Program-made: the position numbers and the translations under genes
In this document: one piece after another, positions 17,572 through 26,297 of the stretch
Numbering within the stretch: the stretch's first letter is position 1
Layout of the letters: the number at the start of each line of letters is the position of its first letter
The notes under the pieces: generated by a model
What the model was told of the DNA's origin: nothing
What the model saw: the letters and a program-made list of their open reading frames with translations, nothing else
The model's database searches: none
Source: Aromatoleum petrolei
GTDB lineage: Bacteria > Pseudomonadota > Gammaproteobacteria > Burkholderiales > Rhodocyclaceae
Assembly (NCBI RefSeq): GCF_017894385.1
Contig: NZ_CP059560.1
Coordinates: forward strand, 1,178,001 to 1,242,000
Length of the DNA stretch: 64,000 bases
Direction of reading: 5' to 3'

Positions 17572-19341
17572 ATGGAAGCACCGACGGGAGAAAACGTCCT
17601 TGCCCAGTCGATCGCACAAGCCCTGATCGAGGGTTTCAACAAGCACTACCGTATCTTCCGCGAGACATCCCGGCGCGCGAAGGAGAGTTTCGAGGCCGCC
17701 GAATGGCAGGCACAGCTCGCGGCGGTGCGCGACCGCGTACAGTTCTACGACGATCGCGTCGAGGAGACGGTGCGCCGCCTGCACGAGGAATTCGATGCCG
17801 ATTCCGTCGATGACGACACCTGGCAGCAGGCCAAGCTCCACTACATCGGCATCCTCATCCGCCACAAGCAGCCGGAGCTCGCCGAGACCTTCTTCAATTC
17901 CGTGTGCTGCAAGATCCTGCACCGCACCTACTTCAACAACGACTACCTGTTCGCGCGCCCGGCGATCTCCACCGAGTACATGGAGTCCTACCCGCCGGTC
18001 TATAGCAGCTACTATCCGCGCGATGCGGGCCTGCGCGAGACGGTGCGGCGCATCATCGAGGACTTCGACTGGCAGCGCCCCTTCACGGACCTCGACCGCG
18101 ACGTCGACTTGATCCTGCACACCGTGCACCGGCATCTGGGCGAGTGGCCCGACATGGAGGTGAACTGCCAGATCCAGGTGTTGTACTCGGCCTTCTATCG
18201 CAACAAGACGGCCTACATCATCGGCAAGGGCATCAACGGCTACCAGGAATACCCGTTCGCGATTGCCGTGCGCCACAACGCCTCGGGCCGGCTCGAGATC
18301 GACACCATCCTGCTCGATCCGTGGCGCATCTCGGTGCTGTTCTCGCTGTCGCGCGCGTATTTCCTCGTCGACATGGAAGTACCGTCCGGATACGTCCAGT
18401 TCCTGCGCTCGATCATGCCCAACAAGCACCGCTCGGAGCTCTATACCATGCTGGGCCTAGGCAAGCAGGGCAAGACCATGTTTTTCCGCGACCTCATCGC
18501 GCATCTGCGCCACTCCAACGATCAGTTCGTGATCGCGCCGGGTATTCGCGGCATGGTGATGCTCGTCTTCACGCTCCCGTCCTACCCCTATGTGTTCAAG
18601 GTCATCAAGGACGTCTTCGGCTCATCGAAGAACACCGACCGCGCGACCGTAAAACGCAAATACGTGATGGTCAAACGCGTCGACCGTGTGGGCCGGATGG
18701 CCGACACGCTGGAATTCTCCAACGCCGCCCTGCCCTTGGCACGTTTTCACCCGGAATTGCTCGAGGAAATGCGCAGCCTCGCACCAAGCGCGTTCGAGAT
18801 CGATGGCGACTCGGTGATCATCAAACACCTCTACATCGAACGCCGCATGACCCCGCTCAACATCTACCTCGAGCGCTCGAGCAACGAGCAGGTCGAGCAC
18901 GCCGTGCGCGAATACGGCAATGCGATCAGGGAGATGGCGACGGCGAACATATTCCCGGGCGACATGCTGTGGAAGAACTTCGGCGTCACGCGCTACGGCC
19001 GGGTGGTGTTCTACGACTATGACGAAATCGAGTACATGACGGACATGAACTTCCGCCACATCCCGGAGGCTCCCTACCCGGAGATGGAAATGTCGGGCGA
19101 GCCTTGGTACTCCGCCGGGCCGATGGACGTGTTCCCCGAGGAGTTTGCGACTTTCCTGCTGGGCGCCCCGCGCGTGCGCCAAGCCTTCATGAAATACCAC
19201 CGCGACCTGCTCACGCCGGCCTTCTGGCAGCGCACGCAGGCCTCGATCCGCAGCGGCTACGTCGAGGACTTCTTCCCGTACCCGGAAGAACTGCGCTTCT
19301 ACCACCTGCATGCGTCCGGGGAACGGCGCACCGTCGGCTGA
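17572..19341 (+). CDS. aceK: Isocitrate dehydrogenase kinase/phosphatase
   Basis: A 589-residue bifunctional enzyme that phosphorylates the dimeric isocitrate dehydrogenase to inactivate it and dephosphorylates it to restore activity, setting the split between the TCA cycle and the glyoxylate shunt. The ATP-binding segment APGIRGMVMLVF, the following VFKVIKD lysine region, and FPGDMLWKNFGVTRYGRVVFYDYDE with the catalytic acidic residues are all present. The start ATG at 17572 follows GAGGAAGCC; an ATG 33 bases upstream lacks a site. Unlike in E. coli it is not in an aceBAK operon but stands divergent from the monomeric dehydrogenase, near its substrate gene icd. Confidence 0.96.
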   Translation: MEAPTGENVLAQSIAQALIEGFNKHYRIFRETSRRAKESFEAAEWQAQLAAVRDRVQFYDDRVEETVRRLHEEFDADSVDDDTWQQAKLHYIGILIRHKQPELAETFFNSVCCKILHRTYFNNDYLFARPAISTEYMESYPPVYSSYYPRDAGLRETVRRIIEDFDWQRPFTDLDRDVDLILHTVHRHLGEWPDMEVNCQIQVLYSAFYRNKTAYIIGKGINGYQEYPFAIAVRHNASGRLEIDTILLDPWRISVLFSLSRAYFLVDMEVPSGYVQFLRSIMPNKHRSELYTMLGLGKQGKTMFFRDLIAHLRHSNDQFVIAPGIRGMVMLVFTLPSYPYVFKVIKDVFGSSKNTDRATVKRKYVMVKRVDRVGRMADTLEFSNAALPLARFHPELLEEMRSLAPSAFEIDGDSVIIKHLYIERRMTPLNIYLERSSNEQVEHAVREYGNAIREMATANIFPGDMLWKNFGVTRYGRVVFYDYDEIEYMTDMNFRHIPEAPYPEMEMSGEPWYSAGPMDVFPEEFATFLLGAPRVRQAFMKYHRDLLTPAFWQRTQASIRSGYVEDFFPYPEELRFYHLHASGERRTVG

Positions 19342-19343
19342 GG

Positions 19344-19655
19344 CTAGACGACGCGAATGGCGTCGCTGCGCGAGTCGCCGAGATTGTCGCGCCAGCTCAC
19401 AACGATCTCGTCGCCCGGCGCACCGCCAGCGATGCTGAATGCGAGGTAGGGGTTCATTGCGATCGACGGCCCGAAGTCCGCCTCCAGCACGATCTCGCCA
19501 TTGCGCTGCACGCTCACCTCGGTGATGAAATGCGCGGGTATGCGCTTGCCCTCGGCATCCTTGCGCAAACCGTTCTCCATCGGATGCGACAACAGCATGC
19601 GCAACTCCGTGGCACCGTCCTTGCGCGTTGCGCGGATGCGCGTCGGCGTGCTCAT
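19344..19655 (-). CDS. soxZ: Sulfur-oxidation carrier subunit SoxZ
   Basis: A 103-residue immunoglobulin-like partner of SoxY in the periplasmic thiosulfate-oxidation carrier. Typical SoxZ features are the N-terminal RATRKDGATELRMLLSHPME-type strand, FITEVSVQRNG, and a C-terminal DNLGDSRSDA. It has no signal peptide, as expected, because it travels with SoxY through the Tat pathway. The start at 19655 overlaps the soxY stop by four bases (ATGA), giving translational coupling. Its stop is three bases from the aceK stop, in convergent orientation. Confidence 0.93.
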   Translation of the reverse strand: MSTPTRIRATRKDGATELRMLLSHPMENGLRKDAEGKRIPAHFITEVSVQRNGEIVLEADFGPSIAMNPYLAFSIAGGAPGDEIVVSWRDNLGDSRSDAIRVV

Positions 19656-20119
19656 GTCCCGCAGCCCCCCACCGTCACCGTGACCTCCCGCCACGCAACA
19701 AAGAGGCGCCCCTCGGCCCTCACCAGCGCATGCACGCGCGTCGAGCGCGCCATCTTGACGCGGGTCTGGATAGCCGGCGCCATCGCCCCGGAGAGGCGGA
19801 AACTGGCAGCAACCTTGTACGGATTCTCCTCGATCAGGACCACGATCTGCTCCGTCCGCGGAATGTCGCTGGCCACCGAGATCGTTACCGCGCGGCCGTC
19901 CTCGGCCACATCCGGCGCCACGATGCGGACCGCACCACTTTCCGCTGCATCCTCGGCGCCGAGCGCGCGCAGGGCATCGTCGAAGGTCGTGGCCTCGAAT
20001 GCGGCCACGTTCCTCGCATCCCGAGCCTGCGCCGGCGCTGCGATCCCGACCGCTGCCAGCACGGACCAGATCCCTGCTGCACCGCCCGCCCTCAGCACAT
20101 CCCTGCGCCGACTATCCAT
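19652..20119 (-). CDS. soxY: Sulfur-oxidation carrier subunit SoxY
   Basis: A 155-residue periplasmic protein that carries sulfur intermediates on the cysteine of its C-terminal GGCGT motif, which is present at the very end. A twin-arginine signal (SRRRDVLRAGG, then a hydrophobic stretch ending PAQA) is visible at residues 3-33. I chose the ATG at 20119 because GGGAGCAGGG precedes it; an ATG 30 bases upstream lacks a site. It is operonic with soxZ and divergent from the cytochrome c/flavoprotein pair. No soxA, soxX, soxB or soxCD is in the window. Confidence 0.93.
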   Translation of the reverse strand: MDSRRRDVLRAGGAAGIWSVLAAVGIAAPAQARDARNVAAFEATTFDDALRALGAEDAAESGAVRIVAPDVAEDGRAVTISVASDIPRTEQIVVLIEENPYKVAASFRLSGAMAPAIQTRVKMARSTRVHALVRAEGRLFVAWREVTVTVGGCGT

Positions 20120-20231
20120 CCCTGCTCCCGAAATTCCAATCTCTTCCATCGCTGAGGACGTCGTCCGGATGCGCCTGACACGCGCGCTATACTGCGCAGT
20201 CCGCGCTCGCGCCACCGCATGGAGAACGTCC
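20120..20231. promoter_or_regulatory. Divergent promoter region soxY / flavocytochrome c genes
   Basis: A 112-base gap between divergent sulfur genes. TATACT at 20187-20192 could be the rightward -10, but no convincing -35 lies 17 bases upstream, so an activator may be needed. No inverted repeat was recognised. Confidence 0.3.
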
Positions 20232-20552
20232 GTGACCGGCAAGTTTACCCTCGCAGCCTTGTGCCTGCTTGCCGGCACCGCTCATCCGGCCGGCCCCGCC
20301 GCCACCGATGCGCGCAACCTTGCCGCCAACTGCACGCCCTGCCACTCGGCCGACACTCCCGAGCCGAGCGCGATCCCGCGCATCGCCGGCCTGCCCGCGG
20401 CGAAGATCCTGCATCGACTGCAGGCCTTCCGCACAGGCGAGGCACCCGCGACCGTCATGCACCAGATCGTGCGCGGCTACAGCGACCAAGAACTCGCGCT
20501 CATTGCCAACCATCTCGCCATCCCTGCTGTCCCGGCAGCCGACAAGCGATGA
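20232..20552 (+). CDS. Monoheme c-type cytochrome, probable flavocytochrome c subunit
   Basis: A 106-residue periplasmic cytochrome. The signal peptide is residues 1-21 (LAALCLLAGTAHPAG), followed by a single haem-binding CTPCH and a later methionine (TVMHQ) as possible axial ligand. The GTG start at 20232 has GGAG seven bases upstream. The stop overlaps the start of the FCSD flavoprotein gene (ATGA), so it is very likely the electron-accepting subunit of that enzyme. FCSD cytochromes are often diheme; this one is a monoheme class I protein. Confidence 0.88.
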   Translation: MTGKFTLAALCLLAGTAHPAGPAATDARNLAANCTPCHSADTPEPSAIPRIAGLPAAKILHRLQAFRTGEAPATVMHQIVRGYSDQELALIANHLAIPAVPAADKR

Positions 20553-21823
20553 ACCGACGCCGATTCCTGAGCAGCCTGGGCCTCGCGGCGACCATACCCG
20601 CGGCTTCCCTTCTTGGCGCATGCTCGTCCCCGCCGCGCCGAGGCGCACCGCACATCGTCGTGGTCGGCGGCGGCTACGGCGGCGCAACCACAGCGAAGTA
20701 CCTGCGCATGTGGAGCGCCGGCCGGATCGACGTCACGCTGGTCGAGCGCGCAGCGCGCTTCGTTTCCTGCCCGATGTCCAACCTCGTCCTCGCCGGCCTG
20801 CGCAACATCGACGAGCTCACCACAGATTACGAGCGCCTGCGCACACGCTGGGGCGTGCGCGTCATCAGTGACGAAGTCGTCCATGCGGACGTCTCCCGAC
20901 GCGAACTCCGCCTCGCACGCAACGGCGCGATCGGCTTCGACCGCGTCGTGCTGGCGCCGGGCGTGGACTTCCTCGCCGAGGAGGTGACCGGACTCGCCGG
21001 CAACTTCGAGCGCATTCCCCACGCCTGGAAGGCCGGCCCGCAGACCGAACTCCTGCGTCGGCAGATTGAAGCAATGCCCGAAGGCGGCGTGTTCGCGCTG
21101 CACGTCCCGAAGTCGCCCTACCGCTGCCCGCCCGGCCCGTACGAACGGGCCTGCCTCGTCGCACATTACCTGCGCGCCCGCAAGCCGCGCGCGAAGCTGC
21201 TCCTGCTCGACGCCAACAGCGAGATCCAGTCCAAGAAGGCGCTGTTCGCCGCCACCTTTGCCGGGCCGTACAAGGACATCATCGAATACCGCCCCGACAG
21301 CACCCTGCTGTCGGTGGATGCCCGGACCCTGAGCGCCGAACTGGAATTCGACCGGATCCGCGCCGATGTCCTCAACGTCGTCCCCCCGATGCGCGCGGGG
21401 CGCCTCGCGGACGCACTCGGCGTCCCCCTGACCAACGGTCGCTGGATCGACGTCGACTGGCGCACGATGGAAGTGCGCGGGCTTCCCGACGTCCACGCCA
21501 TCGGCGACGCGGTGCTCGCCGCACCGGGCATGCCGAAGTCCGGCCACATCGCGAACCAGCAGGCCAAGCTCGCCGCGGCCGCGATCATCGAACTCGTCGC
21601 CGGCCGCTCGCCCAACCCCGTCCCGACGCTGTTGAACACCTGCTACAGCTTCGTCGACGACCGCAACGCGATCCACGTCGCGACCGTTCACCGTTACGAC
21701 GCGGCCGAAGGAACCATCCTGCCTGTCGCCGGCGCGGGCGGCCTGTCGTCGGCGGCGAGCGAAGAAGAAGGCCGTTACGCCGAAGCTTGGGCACGGAACA
21801 TCCGCGCCGACATGCTGGCCTGA
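20549..21823 (+). CDS. fccB: Flavocytochrome c sulfide dehydrogenase, FAD subunit
   Basis: A 424-residue flavoprotein that oxidises sulfide (or protein-bound sulfur, as SoxF). A twin-arginine signal (NRRRFLSSLGLA) is followed by a dinucleotide fold VVVGGGYGG at about 37-45. The covalent-FAD cysteine motif FVSCPMSN is at Cys74. Cys193 in YRCPPGPYER and Cys365 in NTCYS correspond to the redox-active disulfide known from Allochromatium FCSD. All key cysteines are intact. It is translationally coupled to the cytochrome gene and divergent from soxYZ, supporting a joint periplasmic sulfur-oxidation role. It could also be named soxF. Confidence 0.92.
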   Translation: MNRRRFLSSLGLAATIPAASLLGACSSPPRRGAPHIVVVGGGYGGATTAKYLRMWSAGRIDVTLVERAARFVSCPMSNLVLAGLRNIDELTTDYERLRTRWGVRVISDEVVHADVSRRELRLARNGAIGFDRVVLAPGVDFLAEEVTGLAGNFERIPHAWKAGPQTELLRRQIEAMPEGGVFALHVPKSPYRCPPGPYERACLVAHYLRARKPRAKLLLLDANSEIQSKKALFAATFAGPYKDIIEYRPDSTLLSVDARTLSAELEFDRIRADVLNVVPPMRAGRLADALGVPLTNGRWIDVDWRTMEVRGLPDVHAIGDAVLAAPGMPKSGHIANQQAKLAAAAIIELVAGRSPNPVPTLLNTCYSFVDDRNAIHVATVHRYDAAEGTILPVAGAGGLSSAASEEEGRYAEAWARNIRADMLA

Positions 21824-21842
21824 AACGCCGGCGCGCGCCTCA

Positions 21843-22295
21843 TTACCTCCCGATTGCCCCCCGGTCGGGTGCCTGCCAGCCCAGCTCCAGCAGCCACGGC
21901 CCCTCGCCGGCAGCCAGCGCGTCGCGCACATAGGCCACGGTATTCGTCGGCAACCCGCTACGTGGAAACCAGCCCAGCGCATCGCACTTGTCCGGTTCGC
22001 AAATGCGCGGCTCGCCCGCCCACGCCTTGGCGCGAAGGAAGAAATCGACCCGGTTCGTGTCCGAGCGGCGGTGCACGACGCCCAGGTTTGCCAAGTCCGC
22101 CGGGTCGATCCCGATCCCGAGTTCCTCGTGCATCTCGCGCACCGCGGTCCGGGCCAGCGATTCGCCCAGCTCGACGTGTCCTCCGGGCAGGCTGAACAGC
22201 CCGTCGAAGAAACCCGTGCCGGCGCGGCGCATCAGCAGGATCCCGTCCTCGCGCTCGAGCAGGACATGCACCCCGACGGGAATCCCCGCATGCAT
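21843..22295 (-). CDS. Nudix hydrolase
   Basis: A 150-residue protein with an intact Nudix box (GGHVELGESLARTAVREMHEELGI, shown here as the pattern GX5EX7REUXEEXGU) at about residues 37-59. It probably hydrolyses a nucleoside diphosphate derivative; the substrate is unknown. The ATG at 22295 overlaps the dut stop in a TGATG, so translation is coupled to dUTPase and both sit behind coaBC. A nucleotide-pool housekeeping role fits the context, but this is inference. Confidence 0.88.
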   Translation of the reverse strand: MHAGIPVGVHVLLEREDGILLMRRAGTGFFDGLFSLPGGHVELGESLARTAVREMHEELGIGIDPADLANLGVVHRRSDTNRVDFFLRAKAWAGEPRICEPDKCDALGWFPRSGLPTNTVAYVRDALAAGEGPWLLELGWQAPDRGAIGR

Positions 22296-22744
22296 CAATG
22301 CTTGCCGGTGCTGCCGAACCCGCCCTCGCCGCGATCGCTTTCCGGGAATTCATCGACGACGTTGAAGCCGACCTGCAGCACCGGCACCACGACCAGTTGC
22401 GCGATACGCTCCATCGGCTGCAGCGTAAAGCTCGCACGGCCGCGGTTCCACACCGAAACGAAGATTTGGCCCTGGTAGTCGGAATCGATCAGGCCGACCA
22501 GATTGCCCAGCACGATCCCGTGCTTGTGCCCGAGCCCCGAACGCGGCAACACCATCGCGGCAAGCCCGGGGTCGGCGAGATGAATCGCCAGGCCGCTCGG
22601 GATGAGCGTGGAATCGCCCGGATGGAGCGTCACCGGCGCGTTCAGGCAGGCGCGCAGGTCCAGCCCGGCAGAACCCGGCGTGGCATAGGACGGCTTGTGA
22701 TCGCGCAAGCGATCGTCGAGGATCTTGACGTCGATTCGGTGCAT
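22295..22744 (-). CDS. dut: Deoxyuridine 5'-triphosphate nucleotidohydrolase
   Basis: A 149-residue trimeric dUTPase that converts dUTP to dUMP, limiting uracil in DNA and feeding dTMP synthesis. Conserved motifs are all visible: [32 protein letters not shown], and the C-terminal glycine-rich GEGGFGSTG that closes the active site. The start at 22744 follows GAGAGCAAAC. It is eight bases downstream of coaBC, an arrangement common in Proteobacteria. Confidence 0.97.
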   Translation of the reverse strand: MHRIDVKILDDRLRDHKPSYATPGSAGLDLRACLNAPVTLHPGDSTLIPSGLAIHLADPGLAAMVLPRSGLGHKHGIVLGNLVGLIDSDYQGQIFVSVWNRGRASFTLQPMERIAQLVVVPVLQVGFNVVDEFPESDRGEGGFGSTGKH

Positions 22745-22752
22745 GTTTGCTC

Positions 22753-23949
22753 TCAGTTGGCAGCCGTCTTCAGCAGACCGGCCAGATGTTCGACGATCCT
22801 GCGCGCGACCTCGGTCTTGGGCGCGCGCTCGAGCGGATGGCGACCCGCGTCGTCGTACAGGATCACCAGATTGTCGTCGCTGCCGAGACCGTCCTGCACC
22901 AGGTTGCCCACCAGCATCGGCAGGCGCTTGGCCCGCCGCTTGCCTTCCGCGTAGGCATCCAGGTCACGGCTCTCCGCAGCAAAGCCGACGCAGAACGGCG
23001 CACTCTCGCGCGCAGCGACCTCGGCCAGGATGTCCGGATTGGGCGTGAGCCGCAGCGTGATCTCGGCGGACGACTTCTTCACCTTGTGCTCGGCAGCCTC
23101 GGCCGGACGATAGTCGGCCACCGCCGCGACGCCGATGAATACGTCTGCCCCCGGCAGCGCCGCCATCACCGCATCGCGCATCTGCAGGGCGCTGTGCACG
23201 TCCTCGCGGCGCGCCCCCGTCGGCACGGGCAGCCCCGTCGGGCCGCTCACCAGCACGACCTCCGCACCGGCGCGCACGCAGGCCTGGGCCAGCGCATAGC
23301 CCATCTTGCCCGAACTGGTGTTCGTGATCCCGCGCACCGGGTCGATCGCCTCGAAGGTCGGTCCGGCAGTCAGTACCACCTTGCGCCCCGCGAGCAGCTT
23401 GGGCTGGAAGAATGCGATCACGTGCTCGAGCAGTTCCTCCGGCTCCAGCATCCGTCCCATGCCCACTTCCCCGCAGGCCTGGTCGCCGGCCGCCGGCCCG
23501 AAAACCGTCACACCGTCGGCGACGAGCTGTGCCACGTTGCGCTGCGTTGCGGGGTGCTCCCACATCTGGCGGTTCATCGCCGGCGCAATCAGCAGCGGGC
23601 ACTCGCGTGCGAGGCACAACGTGCTCAGCAGGTCGTCGGCCCGCCCCTGCACCAGCTTGGCCATCACATCCGCCGTCGCCGGCGCGATCAGCACCGCATC
23701 CGCACCGCGCGTGAGATCGATGTGCGCCATGTTGTTGTCCATGCGCGCATCCCACAGATCCGTCCACACTGGATTGCCGGACAGCGCCTGGTAGGTCACC
23801 GGCGTCACGAAGCGTGCGCCGCCCTCGGTCAACACGACGTGCACGTCCGCGCCGGCCTTGCCCAGCAGCCGCACGAGCTCCGCCGCCTTGTAGGCGGCCA
23901 CCCCACCGGTCACGCCGAGGACCAGTTTGCGCCCCTTCAATTCGCACAT
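22753..23949 (-). CDS. coaBC: Bifunctional phosphopantothenoylcysteine decarboxylase / phosphopantothenate-cysteine ligase
   Basis: A 398-residue fusion enzyme catalysing two steps of coenzyme A synthesis. The N-terminal CoaC flavoprotein half shows [14 protein letters not shown], the catalytic histidine in MAHIDL, the PATADVMAK flavin loop, APAMNRQMW and the cysteine in CGEVGMGRM. The CoaB half begins at [13 protein letters not shown] with [10 protein letters not shown]. Length is normal. It is the first gene of a coaBC-dut-Nudix operon, divergent from radC with only 46 bases between the starts. The ribosome binding site at the chosen start is weak. Confidence 0.96.
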   Translation of the reverse strand: MCELKGRKLVLGVTGGVAAYKAAELVRLLGKAGADVHVVLTEGGARFVTPVTYQALSGNPVWTDLWDARMDNNMAHIDLTRGADAVLIAPATADVMAKLVQGRADDLLSTLCLARECPLLIAPAMNRQMWEHPATQRNVAQLVADGVTVFGPAAGDQACGEVGMGRMLEPEELLEHVIAFFQPKLLAGRKVVLTAGPTFEAIDPVRGITNTSSGKMGYALAQACVRAGAEVVLVSGPTGLPVPTGARREDVHSALQMRDAVMAALPGADVFIGVAAVADYRPAEAAEHKVKKSSAEITLRLTPNPDILAEVAARESAPFCVGFAAESRDLDAYAEGKRRAKRLPMLVGNLVQDGLGSDDNLVILYDDAGRHPLERAPKTEVARRIVEHLAGLLKTAAN

Positions 23950-23995
23950 GACATATGCTCTACAATTATCATCTCACCCACAACCTGCTCCCCAC

Positions 23996-24673
23996 ATGGC
24001 TATCACCGACTGGCCGGAAGACGAAAGGCCGCGCGAAAAACTCCTCGGACGCGGGCCTGCAGCCCTCTCCGACGCCGAACTCCTCGCCTTGTTCCTGCGC
24101 GTCGGCGTCCGCGGCAAGAGCGCCGTCGATCTCGCCCGCGACCTGCTCGAGCGCTTCGGCACACTCACCCGCCTGTGCGCTGCACCGGCAGGTGATTTCG
24201 CCGCAGTGCCCGGCATGGGGCTCGCGAAGTATGCCCAACTGCAGGCGGTCATGGAACTGGCGCGACGCGCACTGAGCGAAGAGATGGCCGCGCGCGATGT
24301 GTTCGACTCCCCGTCCGCGGTGCGCGACTGGTTGCGGCTGCGCATCGGCAGCCTGCCGCACGAAGTCTTCTGCGTCCTTCTCCTCGACGCCCGCAACCGC
24401 CTGATCGAGGCCGTCGAGCTCTTCCGTGGCACGCTGACGCAGACCAGCGTCTACCCGCGCGAGGTGGTGAAACTCGCTCTCGCGCGCAACGCCGCGGCGG
24501 TGATCCTCGCGCACAACCACCCCTCCGGTGCCAGCGAACCGAGCGGCGCCGACGAGCTGCTGACCCGCAACCTCAAGCAGGCGCTCGACCTCGTGGACGT
24601 GCGCGTCCTCGACCACTTCATCGTCACCGCCCACGCGCGCCCGCTCTCCTTCGCCGAACGGGGCCTGCTGTAA
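23996..24673 (+). CDS. radC: RadC/JAB-domain family protein
   Basis: A 225-residue protein with a helix-hairpin-helix-like N-terminal region and a C-terminal JAB/MPN-like metalloprotease fold. The metal-binding motif AHNHPSG followed by an aspartate (SGAD) is intact near residues 165-178. RadC proteins were once linked to DNA repair, but their true function remains unsettled. The start at 23996 lies 46 bases from divergent coaBC, with no strong ribosome binding site. This coaBC/radC/rpmBG order is common in Proteobacteria. Confidence 0.93.
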   Translation: MAITDWPEDERPREKLLGRGPAALSDAELLALFLRVGVRGKSAVDLARDLLERFGTLTRLCAAPAGDFAAVPGMGLAKYAQLQAVMELARRALSEEMAARDVFDSPSAVRDWLRLRIGSLPHEVFCVLLLDARNRLIEAVELFRGTLTQTSVYPREVVKLALARNAAAVILAHNHPSGASEPSGADELLTRNLKQALDLVDVRVLDHFIVTAHARPLSFAERGLL

Positions 24674-24718
24674 ACCCCGCCCCGTGACACCGCCTTTCGC
24701 GGCAATCGCACTCGAGAC

Positions 24719-24748
24719 TTGCCCCCTCGGGGGAACATCGGCTAATAT
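24719..24748 (+). promoter_or_regulatory. Probable rpmB promoter
   Basis: TTGCCC and TAATAT are separated by 18 bases and lie about 40 bases before the rpmB start. Confidence 0.45.
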
Positions 24749-24786
24749 CCTGCGTTTTCCGCAATCCGAATTCCCTGGAGCAACAT

Positions 24787-25023
24787 ATGGCTCGCGTTTG
24801 CCAAGTGACCGGTAAGGCACCGATGGTGGGAAACAACGTTTCCCACGCCAACAACAAAACCAAGCGTCGTTTCCTCCCGAACCTGCAAAACCGCCGGTTC
24901 TGGAGCGAGGCTGAAAACCGCTGGATCCGCCTGCGCGTGTCCAACGCTGCGCTGCGCACCATCGACAAGAAGGGCATCGACGTCGTCGTGTCCGAGCTGC
25001 GCGCCCGCGGCGAGAAAATCTGA
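24787..25023 (+). CDS. rpmB: 50S ribosomal protein L28
   Basis: A 78-residue ribosomal protein with the typical start [13 protein letters not shown], followed by [14 protein letters not shown]. It has full family length and is basic throughout. The ribosome binding site CTGGAG lies upstream. It forms a two-gene operon with rpmG, 40 bases downstream, ending in a strong terminator. Confidence 0.98.
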   Translation: MARVCQVTGKAPMVGNNVSHANNKTKRRFLPNLQNRRFWSEAENRWIRLRVSNAALRTIDKKGIDVVVSELRARGEKI

Positions 25024-25063
25024 GACACCGCGCGGACAGCGCAGCAACTGAACGGAGATTCAA

Positions 25064-25231
25064 ATGGCTAAAGGCGGCCGCGAAAAGATCAAGCTGGAAT
25101 CGACCGCAGGTACCGGTCATTTCTACACGACCTCAAAGAACAAGCGCACCACCCCGAACAAGCTCGAGTTCAACAAGTACGACCCCGTCGCACGCAAGCA
25201 CGTCCTGTACAAGGAAGTGAAGCTGAAGTAA
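25064..25231 (+). CDS. rpmG: 50S ribosomal protein L33
   Basis: A 55-residue ribosomal protein with [24 protein letters not shown] and the C-terminal [10 protein letters not shown]. Like many proteobacterial L33 proteins it lacks the zinc-binding cysteines. CGGAG lies eight bases before the ATG. A complete gene. Confidence 0.97.
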   Translation: MAKGGREKIKLESTAGTGHFYTTSKNKRTTPNKLEFNKYDPVARKHVLYKEVKLK

Positions 25232-25277
25232 TCACCCTAGCAGGCTGCGGCCTGCTCCAGGGACGCAGCGTACAAAA

Positions 25278-25316
25278 CAAGAGGCCGCCGGATCACTCCG
25301 GCGGCCTCTTGTTTTT
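25278..25316. terminator. Strong terminator between rpmG and the cold-shock gene
   Basis: AACAAGAGGCCGCCGGA pairs with TCCGGCGGCCTCTTGTT around a four-base loop, followed by Ts on the right and preceded by As on the left. It can therefore serve both convergent genes. Confidence 0.9.
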
Positions 25317-25364
25317 CCTGAAGGCCTTTCGCTGCGGCGTACGACCTTCCGGACTAAAGGGACA

Positions 25365-25568
25365 TCAGGCCTTCTGGATGTTAGAGGCCTGCTTACCCTT
25401 CGGACCCTGGGTGACTTCGAAGGAAACCTTTTCGCCTTCCTTCAGCGTCTTGAAGCCGGCCATATTGATCGCGGAGAAGTGAGCGAAAAGATCTTCGCTA
25501 CCGTCGTCCGGAGTAATGAAGCCAAAACCCTTGGAGTCATTGAACCACTTAACGGTACCAGTTGCCAT
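25365..25568 (-). CDS. Cold-shock family protein (CspA-like)
   Basis: A 67-residue single-stranded nucleic-acid-binding protein. RNP1 (KGFGFI) and RNP2 (LFAHFSAI, corresponding to VFVHFSAI) are present at about residues 15-20 and 29-36. The start at 25568 gives the family-standard [10 protein letters not shown]; an ATG 18 bases upstream is less likely. The upstream gap of more than 400 bases leaves room for the long structured 5' leader typical of csp genes. Whether it is cold-induced cannot be told. Confidence 0.95.
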   Translation of the reverse strand: MATGTVKWFNDSKGFGFITPDDGSEDLFAHFSAINMAGFKTLKEGEKVSFEVTQGPKGKQASNIQKA

Positions 25569-25986
25569 GTTGCCTTGATCCTTCAACAGATTACTTAAAA
25601 CGTTGCGGGGTCTCCCCCTTCAGTGCATCAATGCTCAGTGAAGCGTTACCAGTACTGCCAAGCCAGAGACCCCGAAAGCAGCCGAGACCACAGAACCAGT
25701 GCATTGAACTTTGCATCTCGCACCCGTCCTGCTTTTACGCATTTGTCAGCACAGCGTCAACAATTTCTCACCCCAAAAATTGCTGCAACGCAGCGCCCAA
25801 ACGTCCTGAAAATGGCCGGTTTAGCTCAGTCGTCAGCTATTCCAATGCCGTTATCCGTCTCCCGTCATCCGCTGCGCCGCAATATGCCGCTTGTCGCATC
25901 GACGCACTTTCATAGGCGTCCAGCCCCCCTACCTGGGCAGCCCGAGACTTGTTGCACTCCGCCTCCACTTGATTAGAATGGACCGC
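25569..25986. promoter_or_regulatory. Intergenic region, csp leader and clpS promoter
   Basis: 418 bases with no credible gene, notably less GC-rich than the surroundings. The left part presumably holds the csp promoter and untranslated leader. At the right, TTGCAC (25952-25957), a 16-base spacer and TAGAAT (25974-25979) form a promoter whose start point would fall at about 25986, right at the clpS start codon. Confidence 0.4.
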
Positions 25987-26295
25987 ATGGCCACGCATAA
26001 ACAGGGCGAGTACATACTCGAGGCGGAGCGCTCTCGCACCAAGCCCCCGCCCCTATACAAGGTGCTGTTGCTCAATGACGACTTCACGCCCATGGATTTC
26101 GTCATCGTTGTGCTGCAGAAATTTTTCGGCATGGACCGCGAACGGGCTACGCGGGTCATGCTCCAAGTCCACAGAGAGGGCATGGGGGTCTGCGGCGTCT
26201 TCGCGAAGGACGTCGCGGCGACCAAGGTGGAACAGGTCGTATCCTTCGCCCGTCAGCACCAGCATCCGCTGGCATGCGTGATGGAGGAAAACTGA
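25987..26295 (+). CDS. clpS: ClpS adaptor of the ClpAP protease
   Basis: A 102-residue adaptor that hands N-end-rule substrates to ClpA. The core [20 protein letters not shown] with the N-degron pocket residues, and the C-terminal [14 protein letters not shown], are present. I chose ATG 25987 (MATHKQ) because family members start this way and because the ATG at 25978 overlaps a TAGAAT -10 element; neither has a Shine-Dalgarno sequence. The message may be leaderless. The clpA start follows after two bases. Confidence 0.93.
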   Translation: MATHKQGEYILEAERSRTKPPPLYKVLLLNDDFTPMDFVIVVLQKFFGMDRERATRVMLQVHREGMGVCGVFAKDVAATKVEQVVSFARQHQHPLACVMEEN

Positions 26296-26297
26296 GA

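Noticed and set aside
20120..20231. Rightward promoter with TGACAC as -35 for the cytochrome gene
   Set aside because: The spacing to TATACT is only six to seven bases, far too short for a sigma70 promoter.
22119..22189. Frameshift suspicion in the Nudix-dut region because of overlapping frames
   Set aside because: The overlap is a normal TGATG stop-start junction and both proteins are complete.
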